Assembly: GCF_003116135.1 (NCBI RefSeq)
Contig: NZ_PDOA01000001.1
Coordinates: 310,001-374,000 of the forward strand
Origin: Teichococcus aestuarii
Lineage (GTDB): Bacteria > Pseudomonadota > Alphaproteobacteria > Acetobacterales > Acetobacteraceae
Reading direction: 5' to 3'
Length of the DNA stretch: 64,000 nucleotides
This document shows, in pieces, positions 62,769 to 64,000 of the stretch (position 1 is its first letter; each line of letters begins with the position of its first letter). Made by a program: the position numbers and the translations under genes. The notes under the pieces are model-generated. The model was given only the letters and a program-made list of their open reading frames with translations. It ran no database searches and was not told the origin of the DNA.

Positions 62769-64000
62769 TCAGTCCTTCGCCGGGAGGCGCTGCGCCAGCT
62801 CATCCAGCCCGCGCATCGGGATGCGCAGCCAGGCGGGGCGGTTGGCGGCCTCGTAGCAGATTTCGTAGGCGGCCTTTTCCAGCAGGAAGAGGTCGAGCAG
62901 CGCCGTCTCCGCCTCCGGCCGCACCCAGGGGCGCGGCGTCTCGGCATGCACGGCGCGGTAGGCGTCGAGGAAGGCGGCGCTGGCGCGGCTGTGGAACTCC
63001 TCCAGCAGCACCGCCGGGCGGCCATCGCCTTCCGGCGCGGCAGCCTGCAGCTCCGGCATCACCGTGGCCACGGCATAGTCGAAGGAGCGCAGCAGCCCGG
63101 CCACGTCGCGCATCGGCGAGGATTTGGCGCGGCGCTGCGCCAGGGTCTTGGCCGGCTCGCCCTCGAAGTCGATGATGCAGGCATCGCCCTGCACCACCAG
63201 CACCTGGCCGAGATGGAAGTCGCCATGGATGCGCGTCTTGAGCGCGCCCTCGGCGGCGGCGGCGAGGCCATCGACCGAGGCCAGCAGCGCGGCCTTGCCC
63301 TCCAGCAGCCGGGCGGCGCGCTCGGCATCCTCGGGGCTGGCCCAGTCCTTCACGCCGCCGATGGCGCGCAGCGCCGCCTCGATCTGGGTGCGGGCGCCCT
63401 TGGCCCAGCCGCGCGCATCCTTCTCCGTGGCCGGCTCCGGGTTGAAGGCGGCGTCCTCGCTCTCCTCGGCCAGCAGCGCGTGCATCTCCGCCAGGCGCCG
63501 GCCGAGGGCGGTGGCGAACATGGTGTAGTTGGAGAACACGTCCTCCTGCTCGCCCGCCGGCCCCTCGGTCATGGCGATCTGGCCGACGGTGCGGGTCAGG
63601 TAGTCGGTGGTCCAGCCCCAGCCATCGCCCTGGTTGCGGACGAAGCCCTGCACGACCACGAGGGTGCGCGGCGTGCCGTCCGGCGTCACCCGCACCACCT
63701 CGCCCAGCAGCGGCGCGGTCTGGCCGAACCCCTTCTCGGTGAGATGGCGGGTCATCTCCGTCTCGGGGCTGATGCCTTCGGTGACGCGGCGGACCAGCTT
63801 CAGCACCGCGTGCTCGCCGATGATCAGCGAGGAGTTGGACTGCTCGGCCGAGAGGCGGCGGATCTCCGCATCCTGCGGAATGTCCATCCCCTCCAGCAGG
63901 GAGGTGGGCAGGAAGCGGATCTCGCCTTCGGAGAGCGGCATCACCGCCTTCTCGCGCAGGCCGCGCAGCACCGACCAGGGCAGGACGTCGAGCGCGAAGG
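62769..64000 (-). CDS. treS: Maltokinase domain, probably the C-terminal part of a TreS-maltokinase fusion (cut at edge)
   Basis: The frame is open from the stop at 62769 through the right edge, about 410 residues. Kinase-like features: SNSSLIIGEHAVLKLVRRVT with the ATP-site Lys, TRIHGDFHLGQVLVVQGDAC (HGDFHLGQ catalytic loop) and IIDFEGEPAKTLAQRRAKSS (DFEGEP metal loop), as in Pep2/Mak maltokinases. Residues encoded beyond the first possible GTG (63971) continue in frame (FALDVLPWSVLRGLREK), suggesting fusion to an upstream trehalose synthase. It makes maltose-1-phosphate for glucan synthesis by GlgE, which is not in this window. Confidence 0.85.
   Translation of the reverse strand, partial: FALDVLPWSVLRGLREKAVMPLSEGEIRFLPTSLLEGMDIPQDAEIRRLSAEQSNSSLIIGEHAVLKLVRRVTEGISPETEMTRHLTEKGFGQTAPLLGEVVRVTPDGTPRTLVVVQGFVRNQGDGWGWTTDYLTRTVGQIAMTEGPAGEQEDVFSNYTMFATALGRRLAEMHALLAEESEDAAFNPEPATEKDARGWAKGARTQIEAALRAIGGVKDWASPEDAERAARLLEGKAALLASVDGLAAAAEGALKTRIHGDFHLGQVLVVQGDACIIDFEGEPAKTLAQRRAKSSPMRDVAGLLRSFDYAVATVMPELQAAAPEGDGRPAVLLEEFHSRASAAFLDAYRAVHAETPRPWVRPEAETALLDLFLLEKAAYEICYEAANRPAWLRIPMRGLDELAQRLPAKD

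Overview
The window is about 64 kb of very GC-rich chromosomal DNA (roughly 70 % by eye) from a heterotrophic alphaproteobacterium. The closest fit is the Acetobacteraceae (Roseomonas-like). This rests on gene content: three Bug/TctC-type solute receptors, TRAP and ABC importers, secDF without adjacent yajC, and a TreS-maltokinase/GlgB/GlgX/TreZ/MalQ/TreY operon. The genus is an inference. I saw no rRNA, tRNA, CRISPR array, insertion sequence or prophage. The region reads as a metabolic and transport-rich chromosome segment.

Layout. 1-8.9 kb: end of an alpha/beta hydrolase, a Bug receptor, a Leu/Ile/Val-type receptor on the minus strand, then a plus-strand run (quinone oxidoreductase, DMT exporter, esterase, carboxymuconolactone decarboxylase-like protein, two paralogous SDRs, another Bug receptor). 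9-14.1 kb: a minus-strand TRAP operon (DctP, DctQ, DctM) whose last gene is an AlkA-type DNA glycosylase, divergent from an MFS transporter. 14.1-21 kb: a 41-residue small protein, YnfA, aldehyde dehydrogenase, enoyl-CoA hydratase, a lactate-permease-like carrier, an iron-type alcohol dehydrogenase and an EAL protein. 21.6-24.2 kb: secD-secF. 24.3-30.8 kb: Gfo/Idh/MocA dehydrogenase, glutathione reductase, a small membrane protein, TrmJ, a DUF305 protein, an MsrQ-like protein and CysRS. 30.9-33.8 kb: a GGDEF-EAL protein whose start overlaps the end of a LysR regulator.

33.9-40.6 kb is a seven-gene plus-strand cluster: N-carbamoyl-D-amino-acid hydrolase, a polar amino acid-type ABC permease, ATPase and binding protein, a NodB/PuuE-like deacetylase, a second binding protein and a metal amidohydrolase. 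It diverges from the LysR gene across a perfect 7-bp inverted repeat with T-N11-A spacing, and looks like an uptake and hydrolysis system for ureido, hydantoin or carbamoyl compounds. 40.7-46.4 kb: a third Bug receptor, a four-gene sugar ABC importer and a 58-residue small protein.

46.9-49.0 kb holds the most unusual gene: a 698-residue protein built from nine TDGT-type repeats followed by six NPDV-type repeats. 49.4-51.9 kb: an SDR without the catalytic Tyr/Lys, a small Lys/Pro-rich membrane protein and an orphan Fe3+-type receptor with an upstream palindrome. 52-64 kb: a tightly coupled minus-strand alpha-glucan/trehalose operon. Its genes overlap by 4 nt or lie 3-4 nt apart, so trehalose synthesis through TreY/TreZ and glycogen branching and debranching are probably expressed as one unit. 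It continues past the right edge.

Convergent gene pairs are separated by recognisable hairpin elements. One family occurs twice (8923-9049 and 40612-40705), shares an identical 43-bp core, and fills the space from stop codon to stop codon.
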